DNA of 64,000 nt from Thermodesulfovibrionia bacterium (GTDB taxonomy: Bacteria; Nitrospirota; Thermodesulfovibrionia; UBA6902): positions 1 to 64,000 of the forward strand of contig JAGVGM010000349.1 of the NCBI GenBank assembly GCA_020057065.1, read 5' to 3'. Below the pieces are notes generated by a model. The model saw nothing but the letters and a program-made list of their open reading frames with translations, did not search any database and was not told where the DNA came from. A program made the translations under genes and the position numbers. How positions within the stretch are numbered: position 1 is the stretch's first letter; every line of letters begins with the position of its first letter. Positions 38,467-47,541 of the stretch are shown one piece after another.

Positions 38467-41400
38467 ATGTTTAAACGCATTTCGATTCTTGGTGTCACAG
38501 TAATATTTCTATTCCTTTTTGCTTATAGTGTTTTCGCAGCCGGTGTCATCCAGCTTCCCCAGACAGGGCAGACGAAGTGTTATAACTCATCTGGTACAGA
38601 GATTGCCTGTGCAGGCACGGGACAGGATGGGGAGATACGGGCAGGGGTGCTATGGCCGAATCCGAGATTTACAGTAGGGACAGGCGCTGAGTCTGATTGT
38701 GTTACAGATAATCTTACAGGTCTTATGTGGCCTAAGAATGGGAATCTTCTGAATCGCGGAGAGAGCTGGAATGTCGCCATTGATTATGCCAATAATTTAA
38801 CCCTGTGCGGTTACTCAGACTGGCGGCTTCCAAATATAACAGAACATAGAAGCCTTATTGACTACTCAAGATATAATCCTGCCTTACCGGCAGGGTATCC
38901 TTTCACCAATTTGCAGTCCGTCGGCTACTGGTCGTCTACTGCCTACGCAGGCTACACGGGCTACACAAACGGCGCGTGGATCGTCGATATGTGGTATGGC
39001 TACGTGGGCTACGACGATAAGGGCAACGGCGACTACTATGTCTGGCCGGTACGTTCAGGACAGGTGGGTGGGTCCTTTAGTTATTCGAAAATTTGGAAGA
39101 CCGGGCAGACCGTAAGCTATCGTTCGGGCGATGATGGCGATTTAGAAATGGGCGTTGCATGGCCCAATCCGAGGTTTACGGTAGGGACTGGCGCTGAAGT
39201 TGATTGCATTACAGATAATCTTACAGGACTTATGTGGTCTCGAAACGCAAACTTTGCAGGATCTATGAATGGGAATGCGGCTCTTAACTATGCCAACAAT
39301 TTAACCTTGTGCGGATATTCAGACTGGCGTCTTCCAAATATAACAGAACATAGAAGCCTTATTGACTACTCAAGATATAATCCTGTCTTACCGGCAGGGT
39401 ATCCTTTCACCAATGTGCAGTCCAGTTATTACTGGTCGTCTACTACCATCGCGTACTACACAAGCCTCGCGTGGCTCGTCGATATGGCGCTTGGCGACGA
39501 TGCTGGCGGCAATATCTACTACGCCAGCGGCTCTGTCTGGCCGGTCCGCGGCGGACAAGTTGCATCATCATGTATCGATAATGACAGTGACGGATACGGT
39601 AATCCCGGCAATGCATCCTGTAGGAGTGGAAGTGCAACCGACTGCAATGATAATAACAACGCTATTTATCCGGGCGCTCCTGAGATGTGTGCTGACGGCA
39701 TTGATAATGATTGCGACAGCTTGATTGATCTTTCTGATACAGACTGCGCTCTTTATGATGGTGATAAAGATGGAATAGCTGATATTAATGACAATTGCAC
39801 AGGATTGGCAAATCCTGATCAACTGGATACCGATGGCGACAAACAGGGAGATGCCTGTGATACCGATGATGATAATGACGGGGTTCTTGATATCTCGGAT
39901 AATTGCCCCCTTATTGCAAATATAAATCAGACTGATGCGGATAACGATGGACTTGGCGATATTTGTGAACCACTTTCTATTTGTATTACTGACCCGGATT
40001 GTGATGATGATGGTTTGCCTGACGGATGGGAGGTGTTGGGTCATAACGGATTAGATCTGAAAAAAATGGGGGCAAGTCCTATCAGAAAAGATATCTTTAT
40101 TGAGATCGACTGGATGGAGGATGAAACCCACAGTCATAAACCTTATTCCAAAGCGTTGGAGATGGTAGAAGCTGCATTCAACAATGCGCCTGTTAAAAAT
40201 CCGGATGAGAGCAGTGGGATAACACCCCATATTGATTTGAGTAACAAAGTAGATCATATCGATACTATTACTTTTGATAAAGCGACTGGTGAAAATAAAG
40301 ATTTCTATGATATTAAAAATAATAAAGACAATTTTGAATCAGAAAAACGCAGAGATGTATATCATTATGCTCTTTTTGCTCATCAGTTGACAGGTGGGGG
40401 TTGTACATCAGGTTTTGCTGAACTCTGGGGGAATGACCTCATGGTTTCACTTGGTGGAATCATAGTTGGTGAAAATAAACCATGCTGGGGGGATACACCT
40501 ACTAACTTTCAGTCTGTAGGATCTATTAATGAGCAGGCAGGAACTTTGATGCATGAGCTTGGACATAACCTTGGTTTGCGGCATGGAGGGAATGAAGATG
40601 AAGACTCCGATCCCGGACAGGATGGCAAGCCGGGGGTAGCAAGTAAGGATGATGATAACAATGGAGTTATAGATGATCCGCATGAATTATGTCCTAAGAT
40701 AGTTAGATATGGGGATGATATTTGTACAGGGGATCGTACTGAACCCGGACCTGATGGCAAGCCTGGGGTAGCTGATTTTGATGACAATTATAATGGAGAA
40801 AAAGATGATCTACAAGAATTATGCCCCAGGGGAATTATATTCGGGGATGATATTTGTTCTGGATATGGTGTGGATGAAAAACCCGGAAGAGCTTTAATAG
40901 ATGATGATGATGATGGAGTTATTGATAATGATAGTGAATTTTGTCCAGTTGACGTTAATAATAACTTGGTGATTTATGGTGATGATATTTGTGAAGGTGC
41001 TAAGGCAACAAAACCAAATCACCTTAGCGTAATGAACTATTCATTTCAAATGCCGACGTTCGGACTGCAGCGGCTTGATTATTCACGTAAAAAACTCCTT
41101 GATCTTAATGAAAGGAGGCTTAATGAATTCTTGGGTATTGGGGTAAACGACAGTACAAAATATAGCTGTAATGGAAATATCTCAAATCCTGATCCCAAAG
41201 AAATTTATACCGATTGGAATTGTGATGGAATTTTTCAAATGCAGACACGGGTAGAGGCAAATATCAATAATTTATCATATGGTAGAAATAAGCCCTATTT
41301 TAGCCTTATTTTTAGCAATAAATTGAGAAGCATAAATGAGTGGGAAAATATCTTTCTTAACTTTAGAGACTCAGGTCAGTTTGAAGACGGCGTGCATACA

Positions 41401-42357
41401 ATGGTTATCGAGAATGAGTTGACAGCAGAACAGGCAGCCTTGATCCCAGCTATCACGCTTCCTGCTGAAGTGTGTGACGGCCTTGATAATGACGATAATG
41501 GATCGATAGATGAAGGATATGACGCTGATGGTGATGGAATCGTTGACTGCTTTGATAATTGTCCGTTCTATGTTAATCCGGATCAGGAAGACTCTGATAA
41601 GGATGGCTTTGGTGACCTTTGCGATAAAGATATGGATAATGATCTGCTGGACGATTCTTATGAACAGGGCCATGCAGGTATGGACCCATCAAACCCTGAT
41701 ACGGATGGGGATGGTATTTTAGACGGTGAAGAGGATGCGGATGGAGACGGGTTTACAAATACAGAGGAGCAAATGGCAGGGACAGACCCTGTAAATAATA
41801 ATACTTTCCCGAAATTGCTGGATGTTACTATAGATCTTCAGAAAGGGTTTAACTCTATTAACTTACCCATAGATTCGGAGCGGCTGCCTTTTCTGGTCCC
41901 GTCTATCTACCTGTTAGGTTCACGCGATGAGATTGAAAAGGTAATGATATTTAACCGCCTAACCGGAAAATTTAACGAGGCAAGCTTTAACGATCAGGGT
42001 TACCCTGTTGGAGATATTATCTCAATTGAGAAAGACAAAGGTTTGCTGGTTTACGCAAAGAACCCAAAAACAGTTGCATATTCAGTGCTGATAGCATGCC
42101 CTTCCTATGATCTTAAAACCGGCTTCAACCATGTCGGTTTTCCATGTGCTTCTTCAGACATGACCGCGTATCAGTTATTGGATAAGATAGGTGGTAAAGA
42201 CTTCGTCTCCAGTATACAGCGATATAACACTGACACCGGCAAGTTTGAGACCGCGGGTTATCTGAACGGTCAGCCTGCTGGTGTGAACTTCCAGATAAAG
42301 GCAGGGGAGGGATATTTTATTTACATGAAGCAGGAGGTGAGCGGCTTTCAGCCGTGA
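38467..42357 (+). CDS. Secreted double-DUF1566 metzincin-like protease with GYFIYMK C-module
   Basis: 1296 aa; ribosome binding site CAAGGAGGTCTCAC. Signal peptide about 1-24 (ending YSVFA). Two DUF1566 domains (about 25-200 and 210-365, each with YSDWRLPNITEHRSLIDYS) and a MopRn/TSP3 stretch (about 370-520) precede a peptidase domain with HELGHNLGLRHGG (H696), the metzincin HEXXHXXGXXH site, and a Met-turn candidate LSVMNYS (about 856). Between these two motifs sit three Asp-rich repeats of about 45 aa. TSP3-like repeats and the C-module (about 1118-1296, ending KQEVSGFQP) follow. The N-terminus is paralogous to the gene at 4476. Confidence 0.85.
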   Translation: MFKRISILGVTVIFLFLFAYSVFAAGVIQLPQTGQTKCYNSSGTEIACAGTGQDGEIRAGVLWPNPRFTVGTGAESDCVTDNLTGLMWPKNGNLLNRGESWNVAIDYANNLTLCGYSDWRLPNITEHRSLIDYSRYNPALPAGYPFTNLQSVGYWSSTAYAGYTGYTNGAWIVDMWYGYVGYDDKGNGDYYVWPVRSGQVGGSFSYSKIWKTGQTVSYRSGDDGDLEMGVAWPNPRFTVGTGAEVDCITDNLTGLMWSRNANFAGSMNGNAALNYANNLTLCGYSDWRLPNITEHRSLIDYSRYNPVLPAGYPFTNVQSSYYWSSTTIAYYTSLAWLVDMALGDDAGGNIYYASGSVWPVRGGQVASSCIDNDSDGYGNPGNASCRSGSATDCNDNNNAIYPGAPEMCADGIDNDCDSLIDLSDTDCALYDGDKDGIADINDNCTGLANPDQLDTDGDKQGDACDTDDDNDGVLDISDNCPLIANINQTDADNDGLGDICEPLSICITDPDCDDDGLPDGWEVLGHNGLDLKKMGASPIRKDIFIEIDWMEDETHSHKPYSKALEMVEAAFNNAPVKNPDESSGITPHIDLSNKVDHIDTITFDKATGENKDFYDIKNNKDNFESEKRRDVYHYALFAHQLTGGGCTSGFAELWGNDLMVSLGGIIVGENKPCWGDTPTNFQSVGSINEQAGTLMHELGHNLGLRHGGNEDEDSDPGQDGKPGVASKDDDNNGVIDDPHELCPKIVRYGDDICTGDRTEPGPDGKPGVADFDDNYNGEKDDLQELCPRGIIFGDDICSGYGVDEKPGRALIDDDDDGVIDNDSEFCPVDVNNNLVIYGDDICEGAKATKPNHLSVMNYSFQMPTFGLQRLDYSRKKLLDLNERRLNEFLGIGVNDSTKYSCNGNISNPDPKEIYTDWNCDGIFQMQTRVEANINNLSYGRNKPYFSLIFSNKLRSINEWENIFLNFRDSGQFEDGVHTMVIENELTAEQAALIPAITLPAEVCDGLDNDDNGSIDEGYDADGDGIVDCFDNCPFYVNPDQEDSDKDGFGDLCDKDMDNDLLDDSYEQGHAGMDPSNPDTDGDGILDGEEDADGDGFTNTEEQMAGTDPVNNNTFPKLLDVTIDLQKGFNSINLPIDSERLPFLVPSIYLLGSRDEIEKVMIFNRLTGKFNEASFNDQGYPVGDIISIEKDKGLLVYAKNPKTVAYSVLIACPSYDLKTGFNHVGFPCASSDMTAYQLLDKIGGKDFVSSIQRYNTDTGKFETAGYLNGQPAGVNFQIKAGEGYFIYMKQEVSGFQP

Positions 42358-42526
42358 GAATTCATAAAAGACAGTTGCGAGTTACGAGTTGCGAGTTGCG
42401 GGAAAAGATGCAGGATGAGCCATAGCGATAAAGCGCGGAAGTCGGTAAGCGCGGAAGCGGGAAAGACTTAAACTGACCAATGCTTTTTTTATTTTGCTGA
42501 TTGCTGATAGCTGAACGCTGAGAGCT
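42358..42526 (+). repeat. Full-length post-stop composite repeat
   Basis: Order as at 30528-30706: GAATTCATAAAAGACAGTTG, GAGTTACGAGTTGCGAG, ATGCAGGATG with an internally deleted tail relic ending GCCATAG, GATAAAGCGCGGAAG, CTTAAACTGACCAATGC, and a GCTGATAGCTGAACGCTGA element (42494-42526). Nothing else is evident before the next gene. Confidence 0.8.
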
Positions 42527-42655
42527 AACTGCTTTCAGCATAAAATATAGCTTGAATCATAACAGGAAATGACCACAGGATATAAGTTATATTAAATAAG
42601 CTTACATTATTCTGTCCCCCGTTACGGGATAAATCCTCAATCAGGAGGCTTCGCC

Positions 42656-45600
42656 ATGAAGAACACAGCCTTGTATAAGTTAATGTATGTGATTTTTATT
42701 CTTTTGACTGTAGCCGCTCTTTCATATCCATCAGCGCTTATTGCGCAGGGTTTTGACTGCTCGACAATGAACTGCGATGATCGGGATGCATGCACTGCTG
42801 ATTCATGCGATATTGAGATCGGATGTGTGAACACCTACACTTGCAGCGCCCCCCGCATTAAAGGCGCTCCGGTGACAAATGCGACTGTCGGGACCCTGTA
42901 TCAGTATTCTCCGCAGGTGCTTAATCCATCAGGGAATCAGTTGACATATACCCTCGATCTTCCGGCCGGGATGATCGGTGGCTTTACCGGTGAGACACTT
43001 GTTATGAGGTGGCTGCCGATCCTCAGCGAAGTTGGTATCCGTCATGTCTCAATTCGTGTTGAGGACAATGTTACTGCTGAATTCGACACACAGGAATATG
43101 ACATTACGGTAACGTCCACTGACCCGGTTTGTCCAGGGGGCAGGACGGATACTGACAGTGACGGGATAAGTGATGTCTGCGACAACTGCCCTTCGGTATC
43201 CAACTCAACCCAGAAGGACTCGGACAGGGACGGAGTGGGCAACTCGTGCGATAATTGTCCTGACTCTCCCAATCCCGGCCAGTCGGATGAGGATGGCGAC
43301 GGGATCGGTGATGCCTGTGATGAGGTTGAAGTCACGCTCACGCCTTCTAACCCTGCTCCTGACGACTTTATTATTATTGATGCTGCATACGGGGCAAATG
43401 TGCCGCCTAATCCCTTTATACAGATACTTTTAAACAGAGCTCTTGTTAAGGAATGCTCTGGTACCACGTGCAGGTACTCCGGAGGCCCCTTTAGAGACGG
43501 ATTCAGTTATCAGGTGCGTTACAAAAATACCAACGAAGTGTTTGTGGAAGTTCCTGAAAAGTTCATATCCTGCATAGTTGACTGTGACAGCGACGGTATC
43601 CTGAATCAGGATGATAACTGTCCCAAAGTCGTCAATCCTGACCAGAAGGATTCGGACTCGCAGTTGAAGTGTCAGATACTCGGCGGCGTTGTTCAGTGTG
43701 ATATTTTACAGGGTGACGGAGCCGGTGATGCCTGTGACAACTGTCCTTCAAAATATAATTCTGACCAGAAGGATTCGGACAATGACGGTATCGGTGATGA
43801 ATGCGATAACTGTAAATTAGCAGCGAATCCTGCCCAGGCTGATACTGACGGTGATAAGGTGGGGGATAATTGTGATAACTGTATTTATGACTCTAACTCC
43901 GGCCAGCTAAACAGCGATAATGATCCAATGGGTAATGCCTGTGACGATGACGATGACAATGACGGATGCCCCGATGCAAAGGACCCTAAACCAGCAATTT
44001 TCAGCCCGGATAATGACGCGGATGGTTTGGCCTCAGACTGCGACAACTGCCCGGTCAATTTCAATCCTGATCAGGACGATACCATTATCTCTTATGATGG
44101 AGTGGGTGACGCCTGCGACTGTTATGACGTTTTTAAGGGGCCGAATGAGACAGGGGTCGATTGCGGCGGGGTCTGTTCCTCCTGCGTTCCATGTACATGG
44201 TGTGGCAGCAGTGTCGAACCTGTGCGCATTAAGGGCAAGCCCAACAGCGGAAAGATAGATATTGTCTTTGTCCCCCATGAAGACATCAAGGACTTTATGT
44301 TCGGATTTGACAGTCAGGTCCTGAGCACTATCCGTGAAGGATATTTCACCATGGACCAGATGTCTGTGGATCCGATCTCGGCAGGCTATAAAGACAAGTT
44401 CAATTTCTATAAATATAAGGCAGGGTATGGCACTGATTACGGCTGCACCCATAAAGTGCCGGGTTATTATGCATACCTTAGCTGGCTTTCTCAATGCGGG
44501 ATTTGCGGTATGCCGAATAAACCTTCATGTGATTTTTGTGCACTTATAAAACCTTTATACTTCTGGGAAGTTGCCCCGTTTGCGGATTCCGGAGGAATTC
44601 TTTCACAAACAGGGACAAAAGGATGTGCCAATGCGTTGGGAGCTCCAAGCGACTGGACAGCAAATGCATTCGACCGGGATGTTGAGGTGCATGAGACAAT
44701 GCATTCAGTATTCGGGCTTGTAGATGAGTATTGCGGAAAGACCCTCTATACTCAGCTTAGTAAAAATTCAAATATCTGGAGTACAAAGTCAGGATGTGAG
44801 AGCGAGGCGGCAACCGAGGGGTGGACACTGGGAACCTGCAGAAAAATTGAGAACCCCAATACAGGCTGCTCAAAGAACTGGTGGAGATACGACCCTGACA
44901 CCCCTGACCAGGATGTTATGACGTGCAGCTGTAATACATACCGCTTTTATGAAGCTGACGCAAGGAGAGTTAATTATATATTTAACAATTGGCCGAGCAG
45001 CAACACAAAGGGCGTGCTCATGAATTTCAACATTACGTCTGGAGCAATGACTTTTCTCGGCGCAACTGTTGTTGATGATCATCCAGATATCGGGCTGCAA
45101 TATGCGCATTTTATTGGCGAAGCTATTTCAGCCAGGGGCGGAGTAATTAACATTTTCGGCATCTGGGACCCGCGTATCAAAGTAGGAGATGACGCGCCTG
45201 TTTCTGACAATGAGAACTTCCATATCATAATCCCGTTCTATGACGATCTGAAAAGGTTTAACATAAATGACCCTGAAAGCGGGAACTCTCTCATCACGGT
45301 CGATCTGACGGCATTATTGAGCAGGTACTGCTATAGCACGAACTATGAAAGTCAGGAATGCCAGACCGTGCTCGATCTTGACGGTGACGGCGCCTCAGGC
45401 ATGGAGGACAACTGCCCTGCTGTAGCGAATCCGGACCAGAGAGACAGTGACAGTGACAGGACAGGCGATATTTGTGATAACTGCCGTGATACCTTTAATC
45501 CGGACCAACTGGACACAGATTATGACGGCTACGGTGACGCCTGTGACCCTGATGACGACAATGACGGCATTCCTGATGACTGGGAAATTCAGTACAGGTT

Positions 45601-46246
45601 AGATCCTAAGAATGCTGCAGATGCAACAGGGGACCCTGACAATGACGGCTTCAGTAACTTTCGCGAATATCAATGGAACACCGACCCGAATGATCCTGCA
45701 TCAAAACCAGTAAATGTAATGATCGATCTTAAGCAGGGATTTAATCTGATCAGTTATTCAGGGAAGGGCAATCCCGTGGGCAAGGCCTTTGATCTCATCA
45801 AGATGCTTGGCAGTTCTCAGGAGATAGAGAGCGTGATGAAATTCGGTGCCTCAGGCGATTATAAGGAAGTGAGGTACAATGCTTTAGGTGAGCCTGAAGG
45901 AGACGATTATGAACTTGTGAATGGAGAAGGATATATAGTCTACTCAAAGGTTGCAAAGACAGTTGAACTGATCTTCAGCAATGAGTGTGCAGTAACGGGG
46001 TTAAAAATTGGAGTGAATCTGATAGGCTATCCATGCGTTTCTGTAAACATGACAGTTTATCAACTTCTTCAGAAGATCGGTATTGATACCGTTGTCTCCG
46101 GTATACAGCGATATAACACTGAGACTGGCAAGTTCGAGACTGCGGATTACCTCAGCGGTCTGCCTGCTGGCGTGAACTTTCAGATAAAGGCAGGGGAAGG
46201 GTATTTTATTTATATGAGAAAGGATGTGATGGGCTTTCAGCCGTAA
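42656..46246 (+). CDS. 1196-aa secreted M64-like peptidase with TSP3 repeats and GYFIYMK C-module
   Basis: Ribosome binding site CAGGAGGCTTCGCC. Signal peptide about 1-27 (ending ALIAQG). A short Cys-rich region and a cadherin/Ig-like putative domain (about 55-155) come first, then TSP3-like DxDxDG repeats (about 160-480). [11 protein letters not shown] starts at about 497. The catalytic domain has IDIVFVPHED and VHETMHSVFGLVDEY (HETMH at about 679), the same M64-like site as in the 32085 gene and collinear with it over about 380 aa. More Asp repeats and the C-module (about 1020-1196, ending RKDVMGFQP) follow. It is probably a secreted zinc protease. Confidence 0.85.
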   Translation: MKNTALYKLMYVIFILLTVAALSYPSALIAQGFDCSTMNCDDRDACTADSCDIEIGCVNTYTCSAPRIKGAPVTNATVGTLYQYSPQVLNPSGNQLTYTLDLPAGMIGGFTGETLVMRWLPILSEVGIRHVSIRVEDNVTAEFDTQEYDITVTSTDPVCPGGRTDTDSDGISDVCDNCPSVSNSTQKDSDRDGVGNSCDNCPDSPNPGQSDEDGDGIGDACDEVEVTLTPSNPAPDDFIIIDAAYGANVPPNPFIQILLNRALVKECSGTTCRYSGGPFRDGFSYQVRYKNTNEVFVEVPEKFISCIVDCDSDGILNQDDNCPKVVNPDQKDSDSQLKCQILGGVVQCDILQGDGAGDACDNCPSKYNSDQKDSDNDGIGDECDNCKLAANPAQADTDGDKVGDNCDNCIYDSNSGQLNSDNDPMGNACDDDDDNDGCPDAKDPKPAIFSPDNDADGLASDCDNCPVNFNPDQDDTIISYDGVGDACDCYDVFKGPNETGVDCGGVCSSCVPCTWCGSSVEPVRIKGKPNSGKIDIVFVPHEDIKDFMFGFDSQVLSTIREGYFTMDQMSVDPISAGYKDKFNFYKYKAGYGTDYGCTHKVPGYYAYLSWLSQCGICGMPNKPSCDFCALIKPLYFWEVAPFADSGGILSQTGTKGCANALGAPSDWTANAFDRDVEVHETMHSVFGLVDEYCGKTLYTQLSKNSNIWSTKSGCESEAATEGWTLGTCRKIENPNTGCSKNWWRYDPDTPDQDVMTCSCNTYRFYEADARRVNYIFNNWPSSNTKGVLMNFNITSGAMTFLGATVVDDHPDIGLQYAHFIGEAISARGGVINIFGIWDPRIKVGDDAPVSDNENFHIIIPFYDDLKRFNINDPESGNSLITVDLTALLSRYCYSTNYESQECQTVLDLDGDGASGMEDNCPAVANPDQRDSDSDRTGDICDNCRDTFNPDQLDTDYDGYGDACDPDDDNDGIPDDWEIQYRLDPKNAADATGDPDNDGFSNFREYQWNTDPNDPASKPVNVMIDLKQGFNLISYSGKGNPVGKAFDLIKMLGSSQEIESVMKFGASGDYKEVRYNALGEPEGDDYELVNGEGYIVYSKVAKTVELIFSNECAVTGLKIGVNLIGYPCVSVNMTVYQLLQKIGIDTVVSGIQRYNTETGKFETADYLSGLPAGVNFQIKAGEGYFIYMRKDVMGFQP

Positions 46247-46305
46247 AGTAAAAGCGCGCAAGCTCGGAAGATCGTAAGCGGGGATCATAGTGCCCAAGTG
46301 CACTG

Positions 46306-46447
46306 ATGCTCTGACCCAATTGCAGGTACTGGGCAGAACGTTAATGTAAGTTCAAGCGTGGAGATATTGGATAAGTGTTATAAATCTGTTACAATAGGTG
46401 TTCAGGAAAATGGCAGTACTGGTAAAAAAACAGTAAAAATCAAGCAT
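46306..46447 (+). pseudogene. Possible 3' remnant of a secreted-protein gene
   Basis: Just before the tRNA a short frame reads CSDPIAGTGQNVNVSSSVEI, continues through CYKSVTIGVQENG and ends KKTVKIKH, flowing into the tRNA without its own stop. The composition is like an Ig-type surface domain, but there is a stop at its left edge and no start, so at best it is a relic. Confidence 0.3.
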
Positions 46448-46521
46448 GCCCCCTTAGCTCAGTCGGATAGAGCACAGGTTTCCTAAACCTGGTGCCGCTG
46501 GTTCGATTCCAGCAGGGGGCA
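46448..46521 (+). tRNA. tRNA-Arg (anticodon CCT)
   Basis: Complete cloverleaf: acceptor GCCCCCT/AGGGGGC, D arm AGCTCAGTCGGATAGAGC, anticodon stem CAGGT/ACCTG with loop TTCCTAA (anticodon CCT, reading AGG), T arm GCTGGTTCGATTCCAGC. No encoded CCA. Its 3' half is repeated at 47872-47922. Confidence 0.95.
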
Positions 46522-46530
46522 CTTTATTTT
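46480..46530 (+). repeat. Left attachment-type repeat (tRNA 3' half)
   Basis: These 51 bp, from the anticodon loop to 9 bp past the tRNA, recur at 47872-47922 with one mismatch. A direct repeat of a tRNA 3' end is the usual mark of tyrosine-integrase insertion. Confidence 0.8.
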
Positions 46531-46657
46531 CCGAGGCGTTACGACTTCTTCTGTAGAATTTACATTAAGAAAAACTTATGAGTATCGCTGAACAGTTATG
46601 AAGAAAAAGGGATGTATCTACATTGTCAGACTTATGAAAAATGGTGAGCTTAAGGTT

Positions 46658-46849
46658 TTATTTTCCTATGAGGATATCTTCAGCTTTGATCCATATGCTT
46701 TTACCATCACGCCAGATAATGATAGGATTACCAGCCTGCTTATGTTTTAATAAAGCGTCACGAACACCCTGAGTGAGAGCCTTGGTTATTCTTTCCGGGT
46801 TAGTAAATGCTTCAACGATTTTGTCTTTATGTTTTTTTCTGAGAGTCAT
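46658..46849 (-). CDS. Small partner (probable antitoxin) of the zeta-like toxin
   Basis: 63 aa. The C-terminal half, KHKQAGNPIIIWRDGKSIWI then EDI, is a pattern I associate with small proteins encoded next to zeta-like kinases. It overlaps the end of the kinase gene by 23 bp and lies downstream of it, so the order is toxin first. Antitoxin function is inferred from the pairing. Confidence 0.65.
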   Translation of the reverse strand: MTLRKKHKDKIVEAFTNPERITKALTQGVRDALLKHKQAGNPIIIWRDGKSIWIKAEDILIGK

Positions 46850-47426
46850 ATTTATTCTTTATATTATGCCAAATAACTGAATCGATTACAACCAATCTAT
46901 GTTCCTGATCCTCATGAGCTACCAATCTTGGTTTTTCACCAGAATTGTCATACAGAACCCAGGTATCAGCAATAGATCTATAAAGTTTAAAAAAATTCTT
47001 TATGCCGGCATGATATCTGCGCTTGACTGTTTCTTCTGGAACATTGTGACCACCCATACGAACCCTGTCCGCAACACGGGCTATGGCGAATTCTTCATTC
47101 GGCAACCACAAAAAAACCATATGGAAATAATAACCTGTTTTACGGAGTTCAGAGATCCATGGGGCAAAAGTCCTACTGGCTAATGTTGTTTCAAAAGCAA
47201 AGTCAACTTGTTTTTTTGAAAGATAATGTATGCGCTCAAGCATTATGCGCCCTGCATGAAATATTGCCCCCTCCGGTTGAAATCCTGACAGACCCTGGGC
47301 GATTAAATCAGCATTAACAAATTCGGTTACTTTAAGAGTCCCTTTCAGAAGAGAAGGGGCAGTTGTCGATTTCCCAGCACCATTAGGGCCAGCAATGACA
47401 ATAAGATTTGGACGTTTAATGGTCAT
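46827..47426 (-). CDS. Zeta-toxin-like P-loop kinase
   Basis: 199 aa. Walker A GPNGAGKST (13-21), NADLIAQGLSGFQPE after it, FETTLASRTF in the middle and R..MGGHNVPEETVKRRY near 140-157 match zeta/PezT-like kinases, which phosphorylate UDP-GlcNAc or related sugars and block wall synthesis. Length fits the short zeta-like class. Overlap with the small partner gene supports a TA role. Confidence 0.85.
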   Translation of the reverse strand: MTIKRPNLIVIAGPNGAGKSTTAPSLLKGTLKVTEFVNADLIAQGLSGFQPEGAIFHAGRIMLERIHYLSKKQVDFAFETTLASRTFAPWISELRKTGYYFHMVFLWLPNEEFAIARVADRVRMGGHNVPEETVKRRYHAGIKNFFKLYRSIADTWVLYDNSGEKPRLVAHEDQEHRLVVIDSVIWHNIKNKYDSQKKT

Positions 47427-47541
47427 TGTTATTATCCTATCTCTCCACAGTTGAAATTCATTAATTCCTGATGTGGTGTATTTTATCAGCTATAGCTAAG
47501 GAATTTCTATCGACTGCTCTTACCGCTCCTTACTTTCAAAC

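Noticed and set aside
23599-42526. CRISPR-like appearance of recurring intergenic repeats
   Set aside because: Repeats are scattered kilobases apart without regular spacers, and no cas genes are present.
4476-46246. Sortase (LPXTG), PEP-CTERM or autotransporter signals at the C-termini
   Set aside because: None of the C-termini has LPXTG or PEP followed by a hydrophobic helix and basic tail, and no terminal barrel pattern with aromatic end is seen.
2100-46300. Integron attC sites to explain cassette-like 3' ends
   Set aside because: The conserved post-stop elements lack the paired R and L boxes of attC, the genes are far too large, and no integron integrase is present.
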